Shown in pieces: positions 35,419 through 44,178 of a DNA stretch of 64,000 nucleotides (its first letter is position 1; each line of letters begins with the position of its first letter). Both the position numbers and the translations under genes were made by a program. Under the pieces are notes generated by a model. The model was not told the DNA's origin. It was given only the letters and a program-made list of their open reading frames with translations, and made no database searches. The stretch comes from Streptomyces capitiformicae (GTDB taxonomy: Bacteria > Actinomycetota > Actinomycetes > Streptomycetales > Streptomycetaceae): NCBI RefSeq assembly GCF_002214185.1, contig NZ_CP022161.1:5401486-5465485 (forward strand). Reading direction: 5' to 3'.

Positions 35419-36750
35419 TCACGCCCGCCAGGGCAACTCCGCAGTCACCCGAGTAGGCCCCCCGGCAGGCGAGTCGACGACAAGAATCCCGTCAACCGCC
35501 CCCAGCCGCTCCGCCAACCCCGCCAACCCGGACCCAGCCCCGACATCGGCGCCACCCACCCCGTCATCGATGACCTGCAGCATCAGCCGGTCATCCACCC
35601 TCCACACATCCACGGTCGCCCGCGAAGCTCCCGCATGCTTACTCACGTTCTGCAACAACTCCGACACCGTGAAGTAAGCGATCCCCTCGATCGCAGGCAC
35701 GGGCCGAGCCGGCAACTCCACATCCACCACCACCGGCACCGCACACCGCGAAGCCACGGCGGACAGCGCCGCGTCCAGCCCTCGATCGGTCAGCACCGCC
35801 GGATGGATCCCCCGAGCCAGATCCCGCAGCTCCTGCAAGGCGGTCTTCACCTCACCATGCGCGTCCCCGACCATCCGCGCCGCAGCCTGCGGATCCTCCG
35901 CCAGCTTCTCCTTCGCCAACCCCAAATCCATGGCCAACGCCACCAGCCGAGCCTGCGCCCCGTCATGCAGATCCCGCTCGATCCGCCGCAGATCAGCGGC
36001 AGCGGCATCAACAACAACCCCCCGATCCGACTCCAGCTCCACCACCCGCGCCCCAAGCCGCGAAGGCCCCAGCAACGCGACGACCATCCCCCGATCGACC
36101 ATCGTCAACCCCCGCACGATCCACGGCGTGGCCATCGTGAACAGCAGCCCCACCAGCGCGGTCACGGTCACCTCGAACGGGTTGTTGAGATACACGGCGT
36201 GCGTCTCATCTCCGTACAACTGCAGCCCGTCCTGTCCCACCCACACGGGAAACACCCAGAACCACAGCGGATACGTCAGCAGCGCCCACCCGTACACCCA
36301 GAAGGTCACTGCCACCCCGAATGAGAACACCGCCCACGGAAACTGCACCACCGCGTACAACAGCTGCCGCCAGGACGCCCCACTCCGCAGCACGGCCCCC
36401 ATCCACGCCATCACACCGCGCCCCTTGGGCCGCAACGGCTCCGGCGCGTCCACCTCCACGCCCAGCAGCACCCGCGCCCGAGCCCGCTCCACAGCCCCGA
36501 GCCCCCGAGCCCCGGCCAGCCCCGCCGCCAGCACCGGCACGCCGAGAAACGTGATCAACAGCCCGGCACCGATCGACAGCATCGTCACGGCGTACGTGAA
36601 CATCACGACCCCGATCGGCAGCCCCAGCACCACATACCCGAGCTCCCGCCAACTCCGCCCCTCGACTGGCGCCCGCACCCCCGCCGGCACCCGATGCCGC
36701 CGCCGTTCCCCGCCCCAGCTCTCGTACCCATGTCCATACTCGGTGGCCAT
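35419..36750 (-). CDS. NarL-partner sensor histidine kinase A
   Basis: 443 residues. Up to five membrane segments occupy residues 35-240 (LGYVVLGLPIGVVMFTYAVT, LLITFLGVPVLAAGLAGA, TFWVYGWALLTYPLWFWVF, TALVGLLFTMATPWIV). The HisKA_3 dimerisation helix carries the phospho-His in RRIERDLHDGAQARLVALAM. The ATPase domain shows VSELLQNVSKHAGA (N box), VIDDGVGGAD and GLAGLAERLGAVDG. It senses an unknown signal at the membrane. It is paralogous to the kinase at 37127 and shares ESDRGVVVD.AAADLRRIER with it. Confidence 0.88.
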   Translation of the reverse strand: MATEYGHGYESWGGERRRHRVPAGVRAPVEGRSWRELGYVVLGLPIGVVMFTYAVTMLSIGAGLLITFLGVPVLAAGLAGARGLGAVERARARVLLGVEVDAPEPLRPKGRGVMAWMGAVLRSGASWRQLLYAVVQFPWAVFSFGVAVTFWVYGWALLTYPLWFWVFPVWVGQDGLQLYGDETHAVYLNNPFEVTVTALVGLLFTMATPWIVRGLTMVDRGMVVALLGPSRLGARVVELESDRGVVVDAAAADLRRIERDLHDGAQARLVALAMDLGLAKEKLAEDPQAAARMVGDAHGEVKTALQELRDLARGIHPAVLTDRGLDAALSAVASRCAVPVVVDVELPARPVPAIEGIAYFTVSELLQNVSKHAGASRATVDVWRVDDRLMLQVIDDGVGGADVGAGSGLAGLAERLGAVDGILVVDSPAGGPTRVTAELPWRA

Positions 36751-36970
36751 CGACGCCGTCCGTTTCTACTCGTCCCGCACTCCGGATGTCGTACTCCCAC
36801 CCTGCAAGCCCCCGCCCCTCGGGACCATGGAGCAAGTCGGCGTCTGAATACGGGGGTTTTCCCCACCCCAACGGCGACTCAGCCGCAAGACGACGGAAGG
36901 GGCCGTGCCGGTACGTCATGCCCGCCGCGTAGAGCGGCCCAGAGAACCCAACCCATGCCCCCGGTCCCCC

Positions 36971-37115
36971 GGGCACCAAGCGAGGGGCAGAGGTGTCGGC
37001 ACGGGCTCCGCCCTCCGACGAACCGCACGCGCCCCGGGCCCAACCGCCGGTGGCCCCTGGGCACCAAGCGAGGGGCAGAGGTGTCGGCACGGGCTCCGCC
37101 CTCCGACGAACCGCA
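36971..37115. repeat. Perfect 57-bp direct repeat between the kinase genes
   Basis: GGGCACCAAGCGAGGGGCAG and onwards, 57 bases, is identical at 36971-37027 and 37059-37115 (offset 88). The 376-base gap 36751-37126 contains no supported gene. Similar GGGGC-rich elements are common Streptomyces intergenic repeats. Confidence 0.8.
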
Positions 37116-37126
37116 GGCAGCTCGAC

Positions 37127-38356
37127 CTAGCCGCCGGAGGTACCCCGCCCACGCCAAGGCAACTCCGCCGTAATCGTCGTAGGCCCCCCAGCAGGCGAGT
37201 CGATCACAAACAGCCCATCAACCGCGTCCAACCGCTCCGCCAGCCCAGCGATCCCCGTCCCCCCGTCGACCCCGGCCCCTCCCCGCCCGTCGTCCCAGAC
37301 CTGAATCAACAGCCGGTCGCCCGACCGCCAGACATCCACCGCCGCAGACCGCGCCCCACTGTGCTTGCTCACGTTCTGCAACAGCTCGGACACGGTGAAG
37401 TAAGCGATCCCCTCAATGGCAGCAGCAGGCCGCTCCACCAACTCAACGCTCACCTTCACCGGCGCCGTACACCGCGACGCCACCGCGGACAGCGCCGCAT
37501 CCAGCCCTCGATCGGTGAGCACCGCCGGATGGATCCCCCGAGCCAGATCCCGCAACTCCTGCAGCGCCAGTTTCACCTCCCCATGCGCCTCCTCCACCAT
37601 CGAGGCAGCCGCATCGGGGTCCTCCAACAACTTCTCCTTGGCCAGCCCCAACCCCATCGCAAGATTCACCAGCCGAGCTTGCGCCCCGTCATGCAGGTCC
37701 CGCTCGATCCGCCGCAGATCAGCGGCCGCGGTATCGACCACAACCCCCCGATCCGACTCCAGCTCAGCGATCCGCCGCTCAAGCTCATCGGACGGCGACA
37801 ACAGCGCCCGCACCATCACCCGATCGACATGCGTCAGCCCCCGCACGACAAACGGCAGCACGGGCCACGCCACGAACAACCCCACAAGAGTGATCGTGAA
37901 CGTGGCAATCCCCCACGGCAGCCGGATCAACTCGTACAGCATCGACCGCCACCCGACCGGATCCTTCACGCTCATCCACACCTGCGCGAAGAACCCCTGC
38001 CCACCACCCCGCAACGGCAACGGACTCGGCTCGTCCACCCGCACACCGAGCAGCTCCCGAGCCCGTATCCGCTCCAGCCGCCCCAACTGCCGCGCACCCA
38101 TCAGCGCGGCGGCGAGCAAGGGGAACCCGATCACGGTCAACGTAAGAAACGCACTGGTGAACAGCGTCGTCATCACATACGTGAACCCCAGCAGCGCCAA
38201 CGGCAGGTTCACCAGCAGATGCGCGATCTCCTTCCACGTCCGCCCCTCGAACGCGAAGCGCGGCGGCGGCAACGGATCGGAGGGCGTGTGACTGGAGGGA
38301 AACGGCCGACCGTACGGCCGTCCGGGCCCGGTCGAGGAGGAGAACGGAGCGGTCAT
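37127..38356 (-). CDS. NarL-partner sensor histidine kinase B
   Basis: 409 residues, paralogue of kinase A. It has membrane segments (LLVNLPLALLGFTYVMTTLF, FLTLTVIGFPLLAAALMG, TFTITLVGLFVAWPVLPFVV), the HisKA_3 motif RRIERDLHDGAQARLVNLAM, N box VSELLQNVSKHSGA and G boxes VWDDGRGGAG and GIAGLAERLDAVDG. It lacks the loop of kinase A between the third and fourth segments. Only one response regulator is nearby, so the two kinases may converge on it. Confidence 0.88.
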   Translation of the reverse strand: MTAPFSSSTGPGRPYGRPFPSSHTPSDPLPPPRFAFEGRTWKEIAHLLVNLPLALLGFTYVMTTLFTSAFLTLTVIGFPLLAAALMGARQLGRLERIRARELLGVRVDEPSPLPLRGGGQGFFAQVWMSVKDPVGWRSMLYELIRLPWGIATFTITLVGLFVAWPVLPFVVRGLTHVDRVMVRALLSPSDELERRIAELESDRGVVVDTAAADLRRIERDLHDGAQARLVNLAMGLGLAKEKLLEDPDAAASMVEEAHGEVKLALQELRDLARGIHPAVLTDRGLDAALSAVASRCTAPVKVSVELVERPAAAIEGIAYFTVSELLQNVSKHSGARSAAVDVWRSGDRLLIQVWDDGRGGAGVDGGTGIAGLAERLDAVDGLFVIDSPAGGPTTITAELPWRGRGTSGG

Positions 38357-38666
38357 ACCCCAACCCTGCCCGGCGGCCCTCCACCCGCGCCATGAGGCGG
38401 ACCGCCCCGATCCCCTGGGGAAAACCCCACCCTTGAGCCAAACCCACCCACCGCAGCGACCGCCCCCACTCGCCGCAGCGAAACCCCCCACCCGACACAG
38501 AGACCGCCTCACCACCCACCGCAGCGACCGCCCCGCCCCTCCACGCACAGGCGGCGGCGGGAGGCCGGCCCACCGCCCCCCCCCATTACCTTTTTGGTGG
38601 CCCCGCAATGGGGCGCCCGGCCTTCGGAGTTGGTATGACTTTCTCCCCCTGTCGATCGCATGTCTT

Positions 38667-38758
38667 TGATGACGCGGGCCGTCCGTCGGCAGGTGTGTCC
38701 TGATGACGCGGGCCGTCCGTCGGCAGGTGTGTCCTGATGACGCGGGCCGCCCGTCGCC
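38667..38758. repeat. 34-bp tandem repeat, 2.7 copies
   Basis: The unit TGATGACGCGGGCCGTCCGT and onwards (34 bases) is perfect at 38667-38700 and 38701-38734, with 24 bases of a diverging third copy. Each unit begins TGATGACG, so it could be read as stop-and-restart codons, but no gene is supported here. Confidence 0.8.
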
Positions 38759-39106
38759 GTGTGGAACGGATCGCGTGGACAGCGGCGTCGCCGCTCGCAT
38801 GGCGGGCGTGGCGAGGGACCGCCTGTGCGGACTCCCCGGAGCTGACGCTCCGGTCGGTGTGTGGTCCGGCAGCGGTCCGCCTGGACGCGGCCTTACTCCG
38901 GCGGGCGGTCGGCTCCGATTCCGGCCACCCGGAGGCCTTCGCTCCTGTCCGGCACACGGTTCACGCCAGAAAGCAGGCGCGTCTTCATCCCGTCTTCCCC
39001 CTCGATCAACAACTGCGAACGCACCGCCCGTCCGGTGGTCAGCCCGGTCGGCGGAGCGGTACCCCCAGGATCGTACAGAGACATCCGTTTTGTCAGGAGG
39101 CCAGTG

Positions 39107-39181
39107 GTGAGGAAAATGCGCGTGATCCGTGCAGTGGCCGTTGTGGCCGCAGGCCCCCGTACCACCGGCTTTCGGCCCTGA
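39107..39181 (+). pseudogene. Possible truncated secreted-protein start
   Basis: AGGAGG is followed by GTG and MRKMRVIRAVAVVAAG, which looks like the n- and h-regions of a signal peptide, but the frame ends after 24 codons. It may be a relic of a small secreted protein related to the cluster downstream, or chance. Confidence 0.25.
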
Positions 39182-39280
39182 CCGAAAGGAGGCGCGGATC
39201 TGCCTCGCGGGTCGGCACGCTTCGGTGCAGGACCAGACCGGACCGGACCGGACCTTACCGAAGCGAAGGGCATACCTGGC

Positions 39281-39697
39281 ATGAGCATGGGACGCAGAAA
39301 GATGCTGGCCACCGCGACCACGGCGGCCGCCGCCGTGGCGGCGCTCCTGGGAACGGCGGCACCCGCGAACGCCGCGATCCACCGGTGCGAAAGGTCCGGC
39401 AGCTGGATTCCCTGCACCACGGTCACCGGCATCGACCCGGGCTCGTACCTGTTGGTACGCCGGGGCCCCGGCTACGGCTACGACTCCATCGAGGCCGCCT
39501 ACAGCAGGTTGAACAACGGCAACGAGGTCGGCCTGTCCTGCTGGACGCTCGGCGACGGGGCCTACGACAACGCCAACTACCGCTACTGGATGTCCATCGA
39601 GCTCCCCAACAGCCGCTGGGGCTATGTCAACGACTGGTACCTGAACACGGGAAGCCCCGACGTCTGGAAGCAGCAGATCCGCCAGTGCCCCTCCTGA
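39281..39697 (+). CDS. Small secreted protein, SH3-like
   Basis: 138 residues with a signal peptide that has a twin-arginine-like start (MGRRKMLATATTAAAA) and cleavage after APANA. The mature part of about 103 residues has four Cys (HRCERSG, IPCTTV, LSCWTLG, RQCPS) and the pattern LLVRRGPGYGY and WGYVNDWYLNTG, typical of small bacterial SH3-like domains that bind wall polymers. ATG 39281 or 39287 may be used. It is the first of four small secreted proteins in a row. Confidence 0.7.
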   Translation: MSMGRRKMLATATTAAAAVAALLGTAAPANAAIHRCERSGSWIPCTTVTGIDPGSYLLVRRGPGYGYDSIEAAYSRLNNGNEVGLSCWTLGDGAYDNANYRYWMSIELPNSRWGYVNDWYLNTGSPDVWKQQIRQCPS

Positions 39698-39820
39698 CGC
39701 ACGCCAGGACACACCGGTCGCGCATCTCCGACGAGCGGGCGACCCGCACCACGGTCACCGACGTCACCCCACGCGCCTGGCCACGCCTTGCCCTCTCCTC
39801 ACGTGAAGGTCGATGACGAT

Positions 39821-41029
39821 ATGCGTTGCACTGCCCCCACCAAGGCCACCGCGGGCCACAGACACAGGAGCCTTCTCGCCACGGTCACGGCGTTTCTCTC
39901 CCTGACCTTCGTCGGCGCCGCGTTCTCCCCTACGGCAGCGGCCGCACCGGCACGACCCGACGACACCTCGGCCGTCGGAACAACCAGCGCCGTCGTGCCC
40001 GACGGCGTCACCGCCGGGGTCGCCGTTTTCGATCGGCAGACCGGCACTTTCACCGAGCAGTTGAACGCGAGCACGCAATTCCGATCGGCCTCGATCGTCA
40101 AACTGCTGATGGCCCTGGACTATTTCCGGAACCGAGGACCCGACTACATCGTTCCGGCCGCCGACCGCGCCTGGCTGGAACCCATGCTCCGCAGCAGCGA
40201 TGACGACGCTGCCAATTACTACTGGGCGAACCACGGCTATTCATCGATCGTCACCCGTATGGACGGCGACCTCGGGCTGAGCGACACGGAGCCCCCTGCC
40301 GACCCGAATTTCTGGGGCTACACCGCCATCTCGGCCCGCGACACGGTGACGATCTACCGCTACATCCTGGAAAAAGCCCCCGCGCCCGTACGCAACTTCA
40401 TCATGGACAACCTTCGTCAGTCGACCCGCTGCGCGTCGGACAAATTCGACCAGCACTTCGGTATCGCCGGCGCCTTCAACCGTCCCTGGGCCGTGAAGCA
40501 GGGCTGGTCGGGCGACTCGTACCCGGAGGGCACCTGCGGCCCTACGAGCGCGGTCTCGGCCAGGACGGCGGCCGGCGCCGGTTCCGCCGCCGCGGACGTG
40601 AATCTGACCCGCCCGGCCCTGCATTCCACTGGCACCGTCGGCGCCGGTGACCGCTCTATCGTGGCCGTCTACACACTGCACCCGGTCGGTACTTCCTACG
40701 GGAAGGCTTTCACCGACATCGGTCGGCTGACCCGTTCACTGAATGTTCCTGGTGGCGTAGCGCCGTCCGGAAAGTGGTATGGCACATGGAGTTCGCAGGT
40801 CAATGTCCGCAGCGAACCGCGCATCGCGAACAACGTGCTGACCCGACTGCCTGCCGGGGTGGAGGTACTGGTGGGCTGCCAGAAGAAAGGCCAGTCCGTC
40901 TCCGTACCCCCGTACACCAACGACTGGTGGGCGTATCTGCCCCAGTACGGCGGCTACATCTCCAACATCTACATCAGCCATCCGGCCAACCAATTGCCGG
41001 ATGTCCCCCTGTGCTCAAGTCCTCGGTAA
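39821..41029 (+). CDS. Secreted serine beta-lactamase-like protein with C-terminal SH3 domain
   Basis: 402 residues. A signal peptide (FLSLTFVGAAFSPTAAAAPA) leads to a class-A beta-lactamase/DD-peptidase-type domain: the S-x-x-K is SIVK (Ser91, Lys94) and MLRSSDDDAANYY occupies the position of the SDN loop. VKQGWSG is a possible KTG equivalent. The general-base Glu of true class A enzymes was not seen, so hydrolysis of beta-lactams is doubtful. The C-terminal SH3-like domain starts near residue 318 (QVNVRSEPRIANNVL, WWAYLPQYGGYISN). It may bind or process peptidoglycan. Confidence 0.7.
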   Translation: MRCTAPTKATAGHRHRSLLATVTAFLSLTFVGAAFSPTAAAAPARPDDTSAVGTTSAVVPDGVTAGVAVFDRQTGTFTEQLNASTQFRSASIVKLLMALDYFRNRGPDYIVPAADRAWLEPMLRSSDDDAANYYWANHGYSSIVTRMDGDLGLSDTEPPADPNFWGYTAISARDTVTIYRYILEKAPAPVRNFIMDNLRQSTRCASDKFDQHFGIAGAFNRPWAVKQGWSGDSYPEGTCGPTSAVSARTAAGAGSAAADVNLTRPALHSTGTVGAGDRSIVAVYTLHPVGTSYGKAFTDIGRLTRSLNVPGGVAPSGKWYGTWSSQVNVRSEPRIANNVLTRLPAGVEVLVGCQKKGQSVSVPPYTNDWWAYLPQYGGYISNIYISHPANQLPDVPLCSSPR

Positions 41030-41084
41030 TTCCAGGGCCGTAAGCACATGAGCAAAAACACAACGATCAGAGTGGGATCCACAG

Positions 41085-41594
41085 ATGCTTGAGCTGAACA
41101 GCGGCGGCCGCCGCAAGACGCTGGCGATGGCGTTCGCCGCAGCCGCCTGCGCGACAGTTCTCACCTTGCAGGGCGCCTCCACCGCCCATGCCGCCAGCCC
41201 CTACGACGGCGCGGACCCGGCCGCCACAGGCTGCTCCTCGAACGCCAAGACCCTCGCCTCCGCGCCTCTCTATCTGCCCAACACGACCAGCCAGGTCGGC
41301 ACCATCGAGATGCGCTACAGCAACACCTGCATGACCCAGTGGATCCGCGTCCACTCCAACCAAACCAGTTGCAGCGGTCACGCCTGCCGCAACAACGCGG
41401 AGATCACCCGCCCCGCCGGCGCGGACGGCCCGGCCCTGACCGTGGGCCGCGGCAACGTGGCCGCAGGTGAGCCCTATCAGTGGAGCCTGATGGTCTACAC
41501 CCCCAACACCCGCTCCTGCGGAACCGGCAACGCCGACACAGGCAGCAACACGGCCTACCCGTACGGCGAGTGGGGCCGCCAGATCTGCGGCTGA
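41085..41594 (+). CDS. Secreted DUF2690 protein
   Basis: 169 residues. The signal peptide ends STAHA. The mature part shows the DUF2690 pattern: YDGADPAATGCSSNAKTL, then GTIEMRYSNTCMTQWIRV, with several Cys (GCSS, NTCM, TSCSGHACRNN, RSCG, QICG) expected to pair as disulphides. The family is actinobacterial, extracellular and of unknown function. GATCCACAG precedes the ATG. Same orientation as its secreted neighbours. Confidence 0.75.
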   Translation: MLELNSGGRRKTLAMAFAAAACATVLTLQGASTAHAASPYDGADPAATGCSSNAKTLASAPLYLPNTTSQVGTIEMRYSNTCMTQWIRVHSNQTSCSGHACRNNAEITRPAGADGPALTVGRGNVAAGEPYQWSLMVYTPNTRSCGTGNADTGSNTAYPYGEWGRQICG

Positions 41595-41660
41595 GCCTCG
41601 GCAGAACCACGAACCACGAACCACGAACACACACGTTCTGGCAGGGAAAGGAACGTTCAG

Positions 41661-42041
41661 ATGAGGTTTCGATGGCTTGTCGCCACCGCCGGCCTGGCCG
41701 CGGCGATCGGCACTACCGTAGCGTCGCCGTCCGCATCCGCCGCCGCCGGCTGTTGGCAGCACGCCGACGGCATCAGGTACTGGTGCAACAACGTCTCCGG
41801 TGCCCCGGTGTACGGATCGATAGGGAACAGCCGCCTGTATCCCAACCCCGACGTCGTCGTCGGCACCATGTACTCCAACCCGAGCTGGTTCTACTGCAAG
41901 GTGGACGGACAGGCTTACGTGGGCGGGCCACACCCGACGCGCTGGCTCAGGACCGTCGCCGACAACGGCCAGTACGGCTGGATGAAGGACACCGCCATCT
42001 ACAGCGAGACTGACCCGGTGCGCGACTGCTACCCCACGTGA
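41661..42041 (+). CDS. Small secreted protein, SH3-like
   Basis: 126 residues with a signal peptide (MRFRWLVATAGLAAAIGTTV, cleaved after SASA) and a mature domain with four Cys (GCWQ, WCNNV, FYCKVD, DCYPT). YGWMKDTAIY and WLRTVADNGQ recall the WGYVNDWYL stretch of the 39281 product. AGGAACG precedes the ATG. Function unknown; probably a wall-binding exoprotein. Confidence 0.65.
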   Translation: MRFRWLVATAGLAAAIGTTVASPSASAAAGCWQHADGIRYWCNNVSGAPVYGSIGNSRLYPNPDVVVGTMYSNPSWFYCKVDGQAYVGGPHPTRWLRTVADNGQYGWMKDTAIYSETDPVRDCYPT

Positions 42042-42152
42042 CACCAGGGCTGCCGCACGGAAGGACCCTCGAACCGGGCGGCAGCCGGCCACGGCCGGCT
42101 CAGCGAGTCGAGCGCGGCCGAGAGCCAGATCAGGAGCCGCGGCTGGCGTGAC

Positions 42153-43433
42153 CTACCTGTTCCCGGTCCCGCCCCGGAGCGACGACAGGACCAGGCGCCC
42201 GTACCGAGTCGTCAAGGCTGCCGCCGTGGCGGCGACCGACAGGCCGAGGGCGATGAGGAGGTGTGCCACGGAGTGGTCGTCCAGGACCTGGAGGATGCCC
42301 AGGGAGGTGCCGAGTGGCAGGCCGAGAATGGTGAGGAGGCCCAGGGCGCCGCTGATCTGCTGGCTTTCCTGAGTCTGTACGAGCCTGCTGTAGTCGCCCG
42401 CTTCGGCGAGGATTTCGTCGAAGCGTGCGGGCAGCCGGTGCTGGTTCTGAAAGGCGAGCAGCAGGTCGTTCGCCGGGCCGTGGGCGGTCAGGTGCTGCCG
42501 CCAATACGTGCTGCGGAAGACGGCGATGCTCCTCTCCAGGGTGGCGACCCGCCGTGCGAGTTGTGAGGAGTCGAACACTCCGGAGAGTTCGTCGGTGAGT
42601 TCGTCGATGTGATCGCGTTGGAGGACGCCGAGGAGCAGGGCGTCCAGATAGACCGTACGGGAGTGGAGGGCGCCGAACTCGAAGAAGTCGCCCTGACCGG
42701 TGTCGGGCCGGTGGCCGAGAAAGGCGGCTCCTTGCCGAAGTACGAGGGCGCTCCAGTCGGCCGAAATGCGTACCGCGCCCTTGAGGAGTTCGTGGACGAT
42801 TTCCGGCGGAAGCGGGTAGTCCTCCGGTGTGGAACGTGACGCCAGTTGCCACAGCCATCGGTCGGCGGCTGCGGGCAGTTCTCCGTCCGGGCCCGTACGC
42901 AGGGCGGGAGTGTGCTGTGCCGTCGGAGCGATGAACGCGATCGTGTACGGCCGGGCGATCGCGAACGGCGCACCGGAGACACGGACATCGGCGACATCCG
43001 CGAGAAGCCTGGCCGGGTCGAATGGCCCGCTCAGTGGCTCGTCAGCGGTGTGCGACCGCCGTCCGGCCAGTGCCCGGAGTACGGGCAGCAACGGTCGCTC
43101 CACACTGAAGTGCAGGACAACGAGCGCGTGTTCGGGGTTGCGAGCCGTCGCGGCATGCAGAAGTTCCAAGCCGAGCAGATGCAGTCCGTCGTGCTTGATG
43201 TCCGTGGGCAGATGCCAGCGGCGGGGCCGCCCAGGCGCCCCGTACAAGGCTCGGGCAGAGGCGGGGGCGAAGTACGTCGACCTGGTCTCGACATCGGTAC
43301 GGCGACTGCCCAACTCGAAGGGGAAGGGGCCTTCGGCCCAGTCGGGGACACGCGTGAGCCGTACGGGCAGCACGACGGTCAGCTCCTGGCGCGCGCCGGT
43401 GACACTGTCCAGGAGCGGAACACCGGCGGTCAC
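42153..43433 (-). CDS. Large hypothetical protein with two C-terminal membrane helices (CATRA-like?)
   Basis: 426 residues. A long soluble part begins with beta-rich segments (VVLPVRLTRVPDWAEGPFPF and ASARALYGAPGRPRRWHLPT), then RDHIDELTDELSGVFDSSQL, an alpha-helical stretch, and a C-terminal pair of hydrophobic helices (ISGALGLLTILGLPLGTSLG and VAHLLIALGLSVAATAAAL). The overall plan recalls the CATRA (caspase/TPR-associated) proteins of actinobacterial conflict systems; that is from memory and not proven. The GTG overlaps the stop of the preceding gene (GTGA). Codons 55-86 correspond to the 95-bp repeat also found at 47833. Confidence 0.55.
   Translation of the reverse strand: MTAGVPLLDSVTGARQELTVVLPVRLTRVPDWAEGPFPFELGSRRTDVETRSTYFAPASARALYGAPGRPRRWHLPTDIKHDGLHLLGLELLHAATARNPEHALVVLHFSVERPLLPVLRALAGRRSHTADEPLSGPFDPARLLADVADVRVSGAPFAIARPYTIAFIAPTAQHTPALRTGPDGELPAAADRWLWQLASRSTPEDYPLPPEIVHELLKGAVRISADWSALVLRQGAAFLGHRPDTGQGDFFEFGALHSRTVYLDALLLGVLQRDHIDELTDELSGVFDSSQLARRVATLERSIAVFRSTYWRQHLTAHGPANDLLLAFQNQHRLPARFDEILAEAGDYSRLVQTQESQQISGALGLLTILGLPLGTSLGILQVLDDHSVAHLLIALGLSVAATAAALTTRYGRLVLSSLRGGTGNR
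43176..43270. repeat. 95-bp direct repeat, copy A
   Basis: Matches 47833-47927 in the same orientation with five mismatches in 95 bases and no gaps. It lies inside the 426-aa gene (ALYGAPGRPRRWHLPTDIKH). The two copies are 4,657 bases apart and enclose the four-gene plus-strand operon. Confidence 0.9.
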
Positions 43434-43813
43434 CGGTAGTACTCGGCAGGATCGGGCTGGGCGAGACGGATCACGAACTCGGCCCGGTCGGGACTCTCGG
43501 AACTGACATGAAACCGCACGTGTTCCTCCGCTCGGATGGTCCGGAAGCCCTCGGTCACGATCTGCCGGTAGTCGAAGCTGTAGTACCGCTCGTCCTCGTC
43601 GTCCCGAATGATGCAGGAGCTGCGCAGTGCCTCAGTGATCCGGCCGGACGTCCAGGGAATGCAGTCCGCCCCGTAGACCCAGTGCTCGTCCTCGTCGTAC
43701 TCGGCCGCCAACTCCTCGTCATGCCCTTGCACGTCGCGCTGCTGCTCCACGGTCCCTCTCGCGTCCCTCGACTGTGGCCGGTTGTGCCGCCCGCCCGGGG
43801 CCGCAAAGGACAT
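43430..43813 (-). CDS. Hypothetical acidic protein coupled to the CATRA-like gene
   Basis: About 127 residues: Arg-rich first 30 residues, then DEELAAEYDEDEHWVYGADC, IPWTSGRITEALRSSCIIRD, DEDERYYSFDYRQIVTEGFR and a final FVIRLAQPDPAEYY. No family was recognised with certainty; it may be a CATRA-system-associated protein. The start is uncertain (ATG 43813 lacks a good ribosome site); the part from about 43720 down is surely coding. Its stop overlaps the next start (GTGA). Confidence 0.55.
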   Translation of the reverse strand: MSFAAPGGRHNRPQSRDARGTVEQQRDVQGHDEELAAEYDEDEHWVYGADCIPWTSGRITEALRSSCIIRDDEDERYYSFDYRQIVTEGFRTIRAEEHVRFHVSSESPDRAEFVIRLAQPDPAEYYR

Positions 43814-44178
43814 GCGCAGGCTATCGCGGGCGTCCGTACGACAACAGGGCATCATGGGCCGGGGGTTGGGACTTGATCGAGTTGTCTTCCGCCTGATCGG
43901 ACGCGTCGGACCATTCCCGATCCAGGCCGCGAGACGCGCGGGCGGCTCGTGGTCTTCGACCTCGACACCGGGCGCCATCAGGCGCCGGGGCCGTCGCCGA
44001 TCCGGAGTTCGTCCCTCCTTCCTGGGCCGCCGTAAGAGGTCGCGGCGGCGCCGACCCGCCAAGTACGCCGCGAGCTCCCGTCCCGGGCAAGATCGACCGG
44101 ATACCGTCTGTACCGGGTGATCGACATCCTGCTACTTTCCCGCCTGCGGACCAGGGAGAAGAGGATTCGGGTCACGGG
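43814..44178. other. Divergent intergenic region of the 42-48 kb island
   Basis: 365 bases between the minus-strand pair and the plus-strand four-gene operon. Both promoters are expected here. No operator, repeat or supported small gene was seen; long minus-strand frames in it are Arg-rich shadows. Confidence 0.4.

Larger units (their letters stand above)
38357..39280. other. Long non-coding region with tandem repeats
   Basis: 924 bases in which no complete gene is supported. It contains a C-run near 38575, the 34-bp tandem repeats at 38667-38758, and a possible secreted-protein leader at 39107-39181. ACCGGACC-type short repeats follow near 39232-39255. Confidence 0.5.

Noticed and set aside
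38667..38758. CRISPR array
   Set aside because: The 34-bp units are directly adjacent with no spacers.
38586..39432. Overlapping frames on both strands in the gene-free stretch
   Set aside because: Composition is Arg/Ser/Pro-rich without motifs, and the tandem repeat interrupts them.
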